The translations under genes were made by a program, and so were the position numbers. The notes under the pieces were generated by a model. That model was not told the DNA's origin and did no database searches. It was given only the letters and a program-made list of their open reading frames with translations. From Catenuloplanes niger (GTDB lineage Bacteria > Actinomycetota > Actinomycetes > Mycobacteriales > Micromonosporaceae): a stretch of 64,000 bases of DNA. Of the stretch, positions 16,189 through 23,568 are shown piece by piece. The stretch covers positions 8,914,501 to 8,978,500 of the forward strand of contig NZ_JAVDYC010000001.1 of assembly GCF_031458255.1 (NCBI RefSeq), read 5' to 3'. The number at the start of each line of letters is the position of its first letter. Position 1 is the stretch's first letter.

Positions 16189-16589
16189 CGTCCCTCCGGT
16201 GCGATCCGGCGCATGGCCTCACCGATCGTGGTGGTGATCTGCCGCATCTGCCGCAGGCCCTCGTCCTGCGCCCGCTCGACCGTGGCGAACAGCGTCGCGA
16301 TGTCCGGCACCGCGCCCACCGGCACCTCCGGTGCCTGCGCGTCGAGCGCCGCGTTGACCGCGGCCATGATCTCACCGGTCACGAACTCGACGCCCTCGCG
16401 CAGCACGGCCGGATGCGCGTCCAGCGAGGTCAGTCGCCCGTCCGGGCCGACCGTCACGCTGATCAGGCCGTTGGCCCGCTCGACCGTGACCGGTTCGGGC
16501 GGTGCGGCGGCCTGCACGGACGCCTGCAGTTCGTGCAGCGACGCCCGCGCCGTGCGCAGCTGCTGATCGAGCGCGGATTCGTCCAACAC
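16185..16589 (-). CDS. YbaB/EbfC-family protein at the head of a T7SS cassette
   Basis: A 134-aa protein: an N-terminal coiled helix (LDQQLRTARASLHELQASV), two strands with NGLISVTVGPDGRLTSLDAHP, then helices through residue 130. This is the tweezer fold pattern of YbaB/EbfC nucleoid-associated proteins. In actinobacteria, copies of this family open WXG100 toxin operons and may act as chaperone or regulator rather than as general DNA binders; that role is inferred from context. It begins a chain of five genes with overlaps of 4 bp, a gap of 4 bp, then overlaps of 8 and 4 bp, implying one transcript. Confidence 0.75.
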   Translation of the reverse strand: MLDESALDQQLRTARASLHELQASVQAAAPPEPVTVERANGLISVTVGPDGRLTSLDAHPAVLREGVEFVTGEIMAAVNAALDAQAPEVPVGAVPDIATLFATVERAQDEGLRQMRQITTTIGEAMRRIAPEGR

Positions 16590-16713
16590 GTTGAGCCTCC
16601 CCGTGGCGAGCTACCGGCTGGCAGCCTATCGGCCGCCGTCCACCCCGGTGACGACCGCGCATCCCGCGTGGTGGTCCTCCGGCAGAGCCCGGACGGCTCC
16701 ACCGGAGGACGGT

Positions 16714-17784
16714 TCAGCCGGGCGGCGCGTTCCACAACACGATGTGCGACGTGTAGTCGGTGAACGCGATGGTGCCGATCACGCAGCCGTGCACGTCCAG
16801 GCTCACCGTCGTACTCCAGGTGATCTGGTCACTTGTCAGGCGGTAGATCTTCGGGTCTCCCTGCCGCCGGCGGAACGGGTTCGTGATGGCCCAGTCACCG
16901 TCGATGCGTTCCAGGACGCCGGCGATCTCGCCGCGCTCGTTCACCGCCGTCGCGCGCCCGGAACTACCGGGAGCGAGGAAGGTAGCCCTGCCGTCCCGCC
17001 ACAGTACGGGGCTGTAGTTGGCCTGACCGACGATGTCACCGCGCTCGCTGAGCGCGAACACCAGGCCGCTGGTGATCTCGTAGCCGTCGGTGAGCGGTGT
17101 CAGTACGCCGTTCTGCCACCGGAACGGCCTCATGAAGTCGCTGTAGCCGATCACCATGCCCCGGTCGTTGATCGCCACCGCGTCGGTGTCCGTGCCGCCG
17201 AGGTCGATGATCCGGTCCTGGGACCAGATCACGGACCGCCGGGAGTGATCCGTGTCGTCGTGAAGATTGACGAGCACCTGACCGCGGTTGTTGACGTCCA
17301 CCGCGCTACCGGCCGTCATCCCCTGCCAGCCCGGGAAGTCGACGATCTCACCGTTCCGGAGAACCGCGGGGTGCACGACCTGGGAGTCGCCGATGGAGCG
17401 GTGCCCGACGACCACGCCGTGGTCGTTGAGCGCCAGACCGACCATCGGAGTGCCGGCACGGTCCTGCAACACGGTCAGCCGTCCGTCGCGCCAGAGGTGG
17501 CCGCCGAACACCATGTCCCCTCGTTCGTTGATGTCCACCTTGTCGGATAGCTGACCCTGGTAGGGCACCTCCACCGGGTCGTGGTGACGGTGGTTCAGCA
17601 TGAGGTACTTCTGGTCGTCACCGGACCGGATCAGCGCGTCACCGCGCCCGTTCGTCGCGATCACCGATCCGGGTCCGAGATCGAACAGTTCCGGCTGTGA
17701 CCGGGCCGTCGCCGGTGCGGCGGCCGCCGGCCAGGTGAGCAGACCGGCGAGCAGCGCGGCCGTCCATGACTGTCCTGGGCGCAT
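16714..17784 (-). CDS. Secreted HAF-repeat / beta-propeller-like protein
   Basis: A 356-aa protein starting at ATG 17784, after a GGAGGAG site. Residues 1-29 form a signal peptide (basic start, LLAGLLTWPAAAAPATA, Ala-x-Ala cleavage). The remainder is a string of about seven units of the type VDVNNRGQVLV…, VAINDRGMVIGYS, FALSERGDIVGQA and AVNERGEIAGVL. Each ends in a Trp-Arg-Asp-Gly or similar turn (LWRDGRATFL). This N-x-x-G repeat with the tripeptide H/N-A-F surroundings is the extracellular HAF repeat. The function is unknown; proteins of this kind are exported and probably fold as a propeller. Confidence 0.8.
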   Translation of the reverse strand: MRPGQSWTAALLAGLLTWPAAAAPATARSQPELFDLGPGSVIATNGRGDALIRSGDDQKYLMLNHRHHDPVEVPYQGQLSDKVDINERGDMVFGGHLWRDGRLTVLQDRAGTPMVGLALNDHGVVVGHRSIGDSQVVHPAVLRNGEIVDFPGWQGMTAGSAVDVNNRGQVLVNLHDDTDHSRRSVIWSQDRIIDLGGTDTDAVAINDRGMVIGYSDFMRPFRWQNGVLTPLTDGYEITSGLVFALSERGDIVGQANYSPVLWRDGRATFLAPGSSGRATAVNERGEIAGVLERIDGDWAITNPFRRRQGDPKIYRLTSDQITWSTTVSLDVHGCVIGTIAFTDYTSHIVLWNAPPG

Positions 17785-18051
17785 GGCCTTCTCCTCCTTC
17801 GCGCGCCGTGCGTCGCGGAACGTCGCCCCCTCGTCACCGCTGGACCCAGCACAGCGCGACCGGTCTCGCCGGCACAGGGCCGTTCGGCCCGGCCGGACGC
17901 CGGCGTGGCGGGCCCGCCGGCCGGCCGTGGCGAGTCCGTGGCCGCGTACCGCCCGGATCGTCGTTGCGCGGCGATCGACGGGACCATCGACCCTTCTCCA
18001 TGGGCGGCGTTCGGTGCACGCTGACGGTGACGACAGGACGAGGTGAGGACC

Positions 18052-18507
18052 ATGAAGCACTCCTACCTGATCACCGTCGGCGTCGACGGATCCGACGGCG
18101 GCCGGCGGGCACTCGACTGGGCGGTCCGTGAAGCCGTGGCCCGCGGCGGCGCGGTCCGGGCGGTCTCCGTCTGGCTGTGGGACGGCTACGCCGACGGCGC
18201 CGTGGTCGGCCTCACCCCGCGGGAGCAGGCGGCGTACGTGACCGAGGTGCTGCACCGGGACATCGAGGACGTCACCCGCCGGTACGGCTCGAGCGTCCCG
18301 ATCACCGCCGAGGTGGTCGAGGGAACTCCCGCCGCGGTGCTGACCACCGCGGCCCGCGACGGCGACCTGCTGGTGCTCGGTAGCCACGGGCACGGCCGGA
18401 TCAGGCACGGACTGCTCGGCTCGGTCAGCGAGAGCTGCATCCACGCCGGCCCCTGCCCGGTGGTGGTCATTCCCGTGCCGGCCCCGGCCGGTGCCGCGGC
18501 GGCCTGA
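18052..18507 (+). CDS. Universal stress protein, single domain
   Basis: This 151-aa Usp protein begins with LITVGVDGSDGGRRALDWAVREA and ends with GSHGHGRIRHGLLGSVSESCIHAGPCPVVVIP. The G-2x-G-9x-G-S pattern in the latter marks an ATP-binding Usp. ATG 18052 follows an AGGTGAGGA site. It heads three plus-strand genes (Usp, split-barrel flavoprotein-like, flavodoxin) with small gaps. That grouping recalls actinobacterial redox/hypoxia (DosR-type) gene sets, but no DosR box was confirmed. Confidence 0.92.
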   Translation: MKHSYLITVGVDGSDGGRRALDWAVREAVARGGAVRAVSVWLWDGYADGAVVGLTPREQAAYVTEVLHRDIEDVTRRYGSSVPITAEVVEGTPAAVLTTAARDGDLLVLGSHGHGRIRHGLLGSVSESCIHAGPCPVVVIPVPAPAGAAAA

Positions 18508-18512
18508 CCGCG

Positions 18513-18905
18513 ATGCCCACCACCGCGGTGGCACCGAGGTTGTTGCTGCACACTCCGCTGCTGCGCAGGCTGCTCGACGACCACGTGTGCGAGCTGACCT
18601 TCACCGTGCGGGCCGGGACCACCCGTACCGCCATGCCGGTCCGCTACGTCGGTACCGGCACGGAGATAGTGGTCAACGCTCCGGAAGCCGATCGCGACCC
18701 GTGGTGGATCGCGTTCCGGGACCCGGCGCCGGTGCGGCTGTGGCTGGCGGGCGAGCGGAGGCAGGGCCGCGGCCGGGCGGTCTGCCGCGGGCAGCCCGGC
18801 TGGGACCAGGCACGCCTGCTCTACCAACGACGATTCGCGCGCCCTTCCGTCACCGCACTGGACGTCCTTGTGGTGATCACGCTTGACCCGCGCGCGATCG
18901 AGTGA
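18513..18905 (+). CDS. Split-barrel (flavin/F420-binding-like) small protein
   Basis: A 130-aa protein starting 6 bp after the Usp gene. The pattern LTFTVRAGTTRTAMPVRYVG, then IVVNAPEADRDPWWIAFRDPAPVRLWLAGE and a C-terminal helix with YQRRF resembles the pyridoxamine-oxidase/deazaflavin split beta-barrel (DUF385-like nitroreductase family). Those proteins have an R-x-x-P-V strand, a W-W turn and a barrel-closing strand. Binding of FMN or F420 is plausible but no diagnostic residue set is complete. The family assignment is moderate; alternatives are a general stress flavoprotein or an enzyme that has lost its cofactor site. Confidence 0.6.
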   Translation: MPTTAVAPRLLLHTPLLRRLLDDHVCELTFTVRAGTTRTAMPVRYVGTGTEIVVNAPEADRDPWWIAFRDPAPVRLWLAGERRQGRGRAVCRGQPGWDQARLLYQRRFARPSVTALDVLVVITLDPRAIE

Positions 18906-18937
18906 GAGACGATGGCTGGTGAGGGGAAGTGTGTGAC

Positions 18938-19447
18938 ATGACGGTCCTGGTGGCGTACGCGTCCGTGACCGGTGGAACGGCGGAGATCGCCGAATGGATC
19001 GCGGACGAGCTTCGTGCGACCGGTCTCGACGCGCACTCGGTCCCGGCCGGCGCGGTGCCCGATATCGCCCCCTACGAAGCGGTGGTCCTGGGCAGCGCGT
19101 TGCACATGTCCGGATGGCACGCGGACGCCCGTCGGTTCGCCCAGCGGTTCGGGCCGGTGCTCGCCGGCCGGCCCGCCTGGGTGTTCAGCAGCGGACCGCT
19201 GGAGGACGCCGGCGTCTGCGCGGCGGTGCCGCCCTGCACGCAGGCCGTCAACGCCATGCGGATGATGGGTACGCGTGACCATGCCACGTTCGGCGGCCGG
19301 CTGAGCGAGGAAGCGCACGGCTGGCTGGGTTTCGTGTCCCGGCGGATGGCCGCGAGCGGGCACGGCGGCGACTTCCGGGATCCCGCCCGGGTCCGTGCCT
19401 GGGCTCGTGAGATCGCCGGAGCCGTCCAGACCGCACAACGCACGTGA
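18938..19447 (+). CDS. Flavodoxin-domain protein
   Basis: A 169-aa protein with VLVAYASVTGGTAEIAEWIADEL at the N-terminus, matching the flavodoxin phosphate loop (here S-V-T-G-G-T). AVVLGSALHMSGWHADARRF follows, as in flavodoxin_5/protoporphyrinogen-oxidase-like HemG folds. A FSSGPLED segment forms the isoalloxazine loop. ATG 18938 follows a GAGGGG site. It probably carries FMN and takes part in one- or two-electron transfer. It completes the Usp/split-barrel/flavodoxin trio on the plus strand. Confidence 0.85.
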   Translation: MTVLVAYASVTGGTAEIAEWIADELRATGLDAHSVPAGAVPDIAPYEAVVLGSALHMSGWHADARRFAQRFGPVLAGRPAWVFSSGPLEDAGVCAAVPPCTQAVNAMRMMGTRDHATFGGRLSEEAHGWLGFVSRRMAASGHGGDFRDPARVRAWAREIAGAVQTAQRT

Positions 19448-19568
19448 CCGGCAGGCGCGCACCCCGGGTCATGCTCGCAGGCCGTGACCCGCGGGCTCAG
19501 CATGCATGCGCCGGATGATGCTGGACGCATGGACCGCCACCGGCTCCCGAAGGCCGTGTCATGATGCG

Positions 19569-20225
19569 GTGGTGGCGGCGGAGCAGACCGACTGGGGCGA
19601 CCTGCTCGATGCCGTCGACTGGGTCGGCCCGGCGGACGAGTACTGGCCGTCGCACGCCGGCACGCGGACGTTGCTGCGCGGCCTGGCCGCCGATGATGCG
19701 CGGTCGGTGACGATGGGCCTGTCGCATCTGTGGGACTCGTTCGTCGAATATCCGAACGTGTTCCCGCCGACGGCGCCCGCCGTCGGGTACGTGCTGGCGC
19801 TGCTGGATCACCGGCCGGGCGGCGACTCGGTGATCCGGAGCCCGCGCGGGCAACTCCGGCCGTTGCGTGCCCATCTGCTGGCCTGGCTGTCCGCCGTGGC
19901 CGAGGCGGTCGGTGACGTTCGCGAGCGCGAGTTCGTCGAGCTCGCGGGGTACTCACCGGTGGAGTACCCGGCTTCGCCATGGCACACGATCAGGCAGCTG
20001 CGTCCCCGGATGTACGACACCGTCGCCGCGTTCCTGGACGACCCGCACCCGGCCGTACGGCAGGAGGCGATCGCCGCGGCGGCGGTGCTCGTACGAGTTC
20101 CGGAACTGGCCGTTCACCACCGGCGTATCGCTGCCGCGGCGCGGGCCTTCCTGGCCGCATGCACCGATCCGATCCGCAGGCGATGGGCGGAGGAAGCCTT
20201 CGGCGAGCTGACGGCCGGGAACTGA
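19569..20225 (+). CDS. Uncharacterised HEAT-like helical protein
   Basis: A protein of about 218 aa, depending on which of two adjacent GTG codons (19569, 19572) starts it. It is helical throughout. WVGPADEYWPSHAGTRTLLRGLAADDA, SVTMGLSHLWDSFVEYPNVF and DPHPAVRQEAIAAAAVLV look like HEAT/ARM-type repeats, and the last is a textbook HEAT unit. I do not recognise the exact family. Similar proteins accompany SUKH or Imm genes as immunity factors, but no toxin is adjacent. It converges on the lipase gene with a hairpin spanning both stop codons. Confidence 0.6.
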   Translation: MVAAEQTDWGDLLDAVDWVGPADEYWPSHAGTRTLLRGLAADDARSVTMGLSHLWDSFVEYPNVFPPTAPAVGYVLALLDHRPGGDSVIRSPRGQLRPLRAHLLAWLSAVAEAVGDVREREFVELAGYSPVEYPASPWHTIRQLRPRMYDTVAAFLDDPHPAVRQEAIAAAAVLVRVPELAVHHRRIAAAARAFLAACTDPIRRRWAEEAFGELTAGN

Positions 20226-20247
20226 TCCGGGCTGGGCGCCGGATCAG
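20222..20247. terminator. Bidirectional hairpin covering two convergent stop codons
   Basis: CTGATCCGG (20222-20230) pairs perfectly with CCGGATCAG (20239-20247) around an 8-nt loop. The stop codon of the HEAT-like gene (20223-20225) lies in one arm and that of the convergent lipase gene (20244-20246) in the other. It can serve both directions. Confidence 0.65.
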
Positions 20248-21575
20248 GGCCGGCGGGCCGGTGCGGCGCAGTTCGTGGTGGCCGGGAAGCCGGCCAGGCG
20301 GTGGCTGAGCCAGCGCACGGCGGTGTCCTGGTCGGTGAGCAGCGGCCCGAAGTGGTTGAGCAGCGCGCTGCTGCCCGGGGGCAGGGTGACCGGGGCGTAG
20401 ACGACGGCGCCGCCGAGGCCGCACCAGGCGGTGGCCATCGCGCGGGCCTGGGCGTGCGGGACGAGGTTGTCGTTGACGCCGGTGGCGACGCGGACCACGC
20501 CGGTGGGCCGGCGGGTGCCGATGAGCTGGTCGTCGACGAAGTCCCGCAGGACGGGTTCGGCGGCGATGATCTCGGCCACCGATTCGCCGCCGGTGGTCCA
20601 GGTGGTGCTGCGCCGTCCCGCGTAGGTGAGGATGGCGTCGCCGACGCACATGGTGGACAGGTCCGCGAGTACGGCGCGGCCGGTGTCGTTGAGGTAGCGG
20701 TCGACCAGCGGCGCCAGGTCCGGCCGTGACTGCAGGAAGCCGTTGACCGACCAGCCGAGCGCGCCGAGCAGTTCGCTGCCGTCGATCGCGGCGGTGACCT
20801 GGGCGAGGTCGGCTGGTGGTGCGCCCGCGTAGGTGGCGCGCAGCGGGACGTCGGGGGCGTAGGTGGAGTGGAGTTCCGCGGCCGCGGCGGTCGCTCCGCC
20901 GCCCTGGCTGTAGCCGTACAGGCCGACCGCGGACCGGGCGGTGACCGAGGCGTACGGCAGTGCCACGGCGGCGCGGGCGGCGTCGAGGACGGCGTGGGCG
21001 CTGTCGACACGGTTGACGTAGGTGTGCAGCCGGTCGGTGGTGCCGAGGCCCACGTAGTCGGTCTGCACGACGGCGATGCCCCTGGCCAGCAGCCGGTAGA
21101 TCGCCAGGATCTCGTAGCCGACGGAGACGGTGCTCCGCTCCGTACCGATGCCGAGGATAAGCCCTTTCTGCAGGGCCAGGGAGGTGGAGCACTGGTCGCC
21201 CTGGCCCATGGTGCCGGGTGCGAGCACGGCCAGCGGTCGCGGTCCGGGGCCGGGCCAGGGGAGTGCCGGTTCCAGGTAGGCGCCGGTGACGGCGACGGGC
21301 TCGCCCGCGGAGTCGGTGGACTTGTACATGATCCGGGTCGCGCTGCCCGGCATCGGGGAGGTGATGCCCGGCAGGCGCAGTGCGAGCGGCAGCGGCTCGG
21401 TGCGGACCAGCGCACCGTCGGCCGCGGGAAGGGTGGCCGGTGGGGTGTAGAAGGCGGGGATCGGGACGCCGCGCGACGTGACCGGCGGGTCGGCGGCGGC
21501 GGGGCGTGCGGCCAGGCCCGGTCCGGCGACGGTGGCGGCGAGCAGGGCGGCGCAGATGCGCGTACGCAGGGGCAT
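20244..21575 (-). CDS. Secretory lipase (LIP family)
   Basis: A 443-aa exported hydrolase. Residues 1-28 are a signal peptide (MPLRTRICAALLAATVAGPG…AAAD). The mature part shows IPAFYTPPATLP, LAVLAPGTMGQGDQC (oxyanion region), VVQTDYVGLGT, and the nucleophile elbow GLYGYSQGGGA. A late Asp (TGVNDNLVP) and His (LNHFGPL) complete a triad. This order is that of the fungal/actinobacterial secretory lipase family (Pfam LIP). It presumably degrades extracellular lipid esters. The gene stands alone; its 3' hairpin is shared with the convergent neighbour. Confidence 0.9.
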   Translation of the reverse strand: MPLRTRICAALLAATVAGPGLAARPAAADPPVTSRGVPIPAFYTPPATLPAADGALVRTEPLPLALRLPGITSPMPGSATRIMYKSTDSAGEPVAVTGAYLEPALPWPGPGPRPLAVLAPGTMGQGDQCSTSLALQKGLILGIGTERSTVSVGYEILAIYRLLARGIAVVQTDYVGLGTTDRLHTYVNRVDSAHAVLDAARAAVALPYASVTARSAVGLYGYSQGGGATAAAAELHSTYAPDVPLRATYAGAPPADLAQVTAAIDGSELLGALGWSVNGFLQSRPDLAPLVDRYLNDTGRAVLADLSTMCVGDAILTYAGRRSTTWTTGGESVAEIIAAEPVLRDFVDDQLIGTRRPTGVVRVATGVNDNLVPHAQARAMATAWCGLGGAVVYAPVTLPPGSSALLNHFGPLLTDQDTAVRWLSHRLAGFPATTNCAAPARRP

Positions 21576-21670
21576 GTCCGGCCTCTCGGTTCGGCGGGCC
21601 GTCGAGCGGGTGGCCTCGACGACTCCGGTTACCGGACGGTAACCCAGCCCTCCATGTGATTCAAGGCCAT

Positions 21671-22642
21671 CTATTTGTCGACGTGGTGTGCCGGATCGGT
21701 CAGGGCGGACCGCAGTGCGGCGGTGAGGTCCGCGAGGGCCCGCGGCGCGCCACGGCACAGCCTCGGGAAAGCGAGGAAGCCGTGCGGCATGCCGGCGTAG
21801 GCGACCGTGCGCACGGGTACGCCCGCGGCGTGCAGGACGTCGGCGTACCGCAGCCCGTCGTCGCGGATGGGGTCGTGCTCGGCGACCTGGATCAGGGCGC
21901 GGGGGAGTCCGTGGTGGTCGGCGGCGAACAGCGGCGAGGCGTAGGGCTGCGTCGGGTCCGCGCCGCCCAGGTAGTGGTCGCGGTAGGTGACGATGTCGTC
22001 CCTGGTGAGGATCGGGGCGTCGGCATTCTCGTCGATCGACGGGCTGGCACCGGTGAGGTCGGTGGCCGGGTAGATCAGCGCCTGGAAGGAGATGGCCGGT
22101 CCCGAACGGTCGCGCGCCATCAGGGTGGTGACCGCGGCGAGGTTGCCGCCGGCACTGTCGCCCATGACGGCGAGCCGGCGCGGATCGGCGCCGAACTCCG
22201 CGGCGCGACCGGCCACGTCGGTCAGCGCGGCGTAGCAGTCCTCGGCGGCGGCCGGGAACCGGTGCGTCGGCGCGAGCCGGTAGTCGACCGACACGACGAC
22301 CGCGCCCACCGCCGCGGCGACGTTGCTGCACAGCCAGTCGGCGGTGTCGAGAGAACCGACGACCCAGCCGCCGCCGTGGAAGTTCACGATCAGCGGCAGC
22401 GGTGTCCCGTCGTGCGTGGCGGGGCGGTAGCTGCGGATGCGCAGCGGGCCGGTCTCGCCGGCGGCGTGCGAGTCGGCGAGGGTGACGCCGCTCGCGACCG
22501 CGCCGAGCAGCAGGTCGGTGAGCGGATTGTGGCCGACCCGTACCCGCTGGTTGCGCAGGATCTGCTCGGTGCTCTGCCCGGTGATCGAGTTCCTGCGCAG
22601 CAGCCGGCCGAGCAGGCGTACGCGCAGATCGAGCTTTGCCAT
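21671..22642 (-). CDS. Alpha/beta hydrolase, hormone-sensitive-lipase family
   Basis: A 323-aa esterase with the HSL signature NFHGGGWVVGS (oxyanion HGGGW) and the nucleophile elbow MGDSAGGNLAA. A C-terminal Asp in AEHDPIRDDG and His in MPHGFLAF complete the triad. ATG 22642 is preferred; TTG 12 bp upstream would also fit. It follows the TetR gene by 45 bp, and a palindrome in that gap suggests TetR control. No signal peptide is visible. The substrates are probably short or medium-chain esters. Confidence 0.92.
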   Translation of the reverse strand: MAKLDLRVRLLGRLLRRNSITGQSTEQILRNQRVRVGHNPLTDLLLGAVASGVTLADSHAAGETGPLRIRSYRPATHDGTPLPLIVNFHGGGWVVGSLDTADWLCSNVAAAVGAVVVSVDYRLAPTHRFPAAAEDCYAALTDVAGRAAEFGADPRRLAVMGDSAGGNLAAVTTLMARDRSGPAISFQALIYPATDLTGASPSIDENADAPILTRDDIVTYRDHYLGGADPTQPYASPLFAADHHGLPRALIQVAEHDPIRDDGLRYADVLHAAGVPVRTVAYAGMPHGFLAFPRLCRGAPRALADLTAALRSALTDPAHHVDK

Positions 22643-22670
22643 GGAGGCAGTCAACGCGCGCGGGACACGT

Positions 22671-22685
22671 CTGTCAACGCTGTTG
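22671..22685. promoter_or_regulatory. TetR operator candidate before the HSL-type hydrolase
   Basis: GTCAACGCTGTTGAC is a palindrome with 6-bp arms around GCT, placed between the TetR stop codon and the hydrolase start. A related half-site, GTCAACGCG, lies at 22650-22658. The position suits autonomous control of the hydrolase by the upstream TetR protein. Confidence 0.5.
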
Positions 22686-22687
22686 AC

Positions 22688-23236
22688 TCAGGCGTCCGGC
22701 GTGATCAGTTGCTGCAGCAGACCGCCGTACCGGCGGACGAACGCGGCCCGGTCGGTGGTGAGCCGGCCGTCACCGACGACCCAGAGCGCGTACAGCATCC
22801 CGCCGACCATCGCGGCCGCCATCCGCGCCCGCGCGTCGGCGTCCGGTCCGGACATCCGGGACCGCAGCGGCACCACGAACTCCCGCTCGTGCAGGCCGCG
22901 AAGATGCTCGGCGATCCGCGCCTCGGCGCTGCCCTGCAGCAGGGCGACGTAGGCCGGCCGGAACTGCTCACCGACGTCCAGCAGCATCTCGACGAGCCGG
23001 GTGCCCAGCGTCCCCAGCGGGGCGTCGAACGCCGACTCGTCGAGCCGCGGCCGTACGGCGTCCAGGAACAGCAGTTCCTTGCTGCCGAAATGACGGATGA
23101 CCAGAGCGGGGTCGGCCTGGGCCGCCGCGGCGATGTCCCGGACCGAGGTGCCGGCGAAGCCGCGCTCCCGGAACAGCCGGGAGGCGGCCAGGTGGATCCG
23201 GTCGCGGGTCGGCGTGCCGGATCGTTGTCGGGTCAT
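22688..23236 (-). CDS. TetR-family transcriptional regulator
   Basis: A 182-aa regulator with an N-terminal HTH (RDRIHLAASRLFRERGFAG, then TSVRDIAAAAQADPALVIRHF and GSKELLFLDAV) and an all-helical ligand domain. The wing motif Y-x-H/F-F is read here as IRHFGSKE. ATG 23236 opens the usual short basic arm. It precedes the HSL-type hydrolase on the same strand and probably represses it. The ligand is unknown. Confidence 0.92.
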   Translation of the reverse strand: MTRQRSGTPTRDRIHLAASRLFRERGFAGTSVRDIAAAAQADPALVIRHFGSKELLFLDAVRPRLDESAFDAPLGTLGTRLVEMLLDVGEQFRPAYVALLQGSAEARIAEHLRGLHEREFVVPLRSRMSGPDADARARMAAAMVGGMLYALWVVGDGRLTTDRAAFVRRYGGLLQQLITPDA

Positions 23237-23322
23237 GCCGCATCCTAGGCCCGGGTCCGGTGTCCGGCGGCGTGTACGGTGACGGCGGTGTGCCACAGCC
23301 GATGTGAGGCGGGAACGACGAC

Positions 23323-23451
23323 GTGAAGCGGAAACTTGTCACCCTGCGACGCCGTCACCGGGCCCCGTCGCTGATCGTTCTGGTTGCCACGTTGTGGATC
23401 GTCCTCATCGTCGTGCTCGTCACGGTGCAGCCGGTCCCCGCCCCCAAGTAG
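23323..23451 (+). CDS. Small single-span membrane protein
   Basis: A 42-residue frame starts at GTG 23323 with MKRKLVTLRRRHR, continues with a 23-residue hydrophobic span (LIVLVATLWIVLIVVLVTV) and ends in VPAPK. The basic N-terminus and strongly hydrophobic centre give a confident one-helix, N-in topology. Codon third positions are GC-rich as in real genes of the window. The ribosome-binding site is weak. It lies between the divergent TetR gene and corA. The function is unknown; the reading frame itself is the only evidence. Confidence 0.5.
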   Translation: MKRKLVTLRRRHRAPSLIVLVATLWIVLIVVLVTVQPVPAPK

Positions 23452-23568
23452 TCCCGCGCGCCGACCGCCGCACCGTGCCGGACCTGCCCGGCACCCGCTC
23501 GCCGTACGGGCCATAGGCTTGCCGTTCGGCCGGTATGGGGCCGGCTCACCGGCGATGGGAAAGGCACC

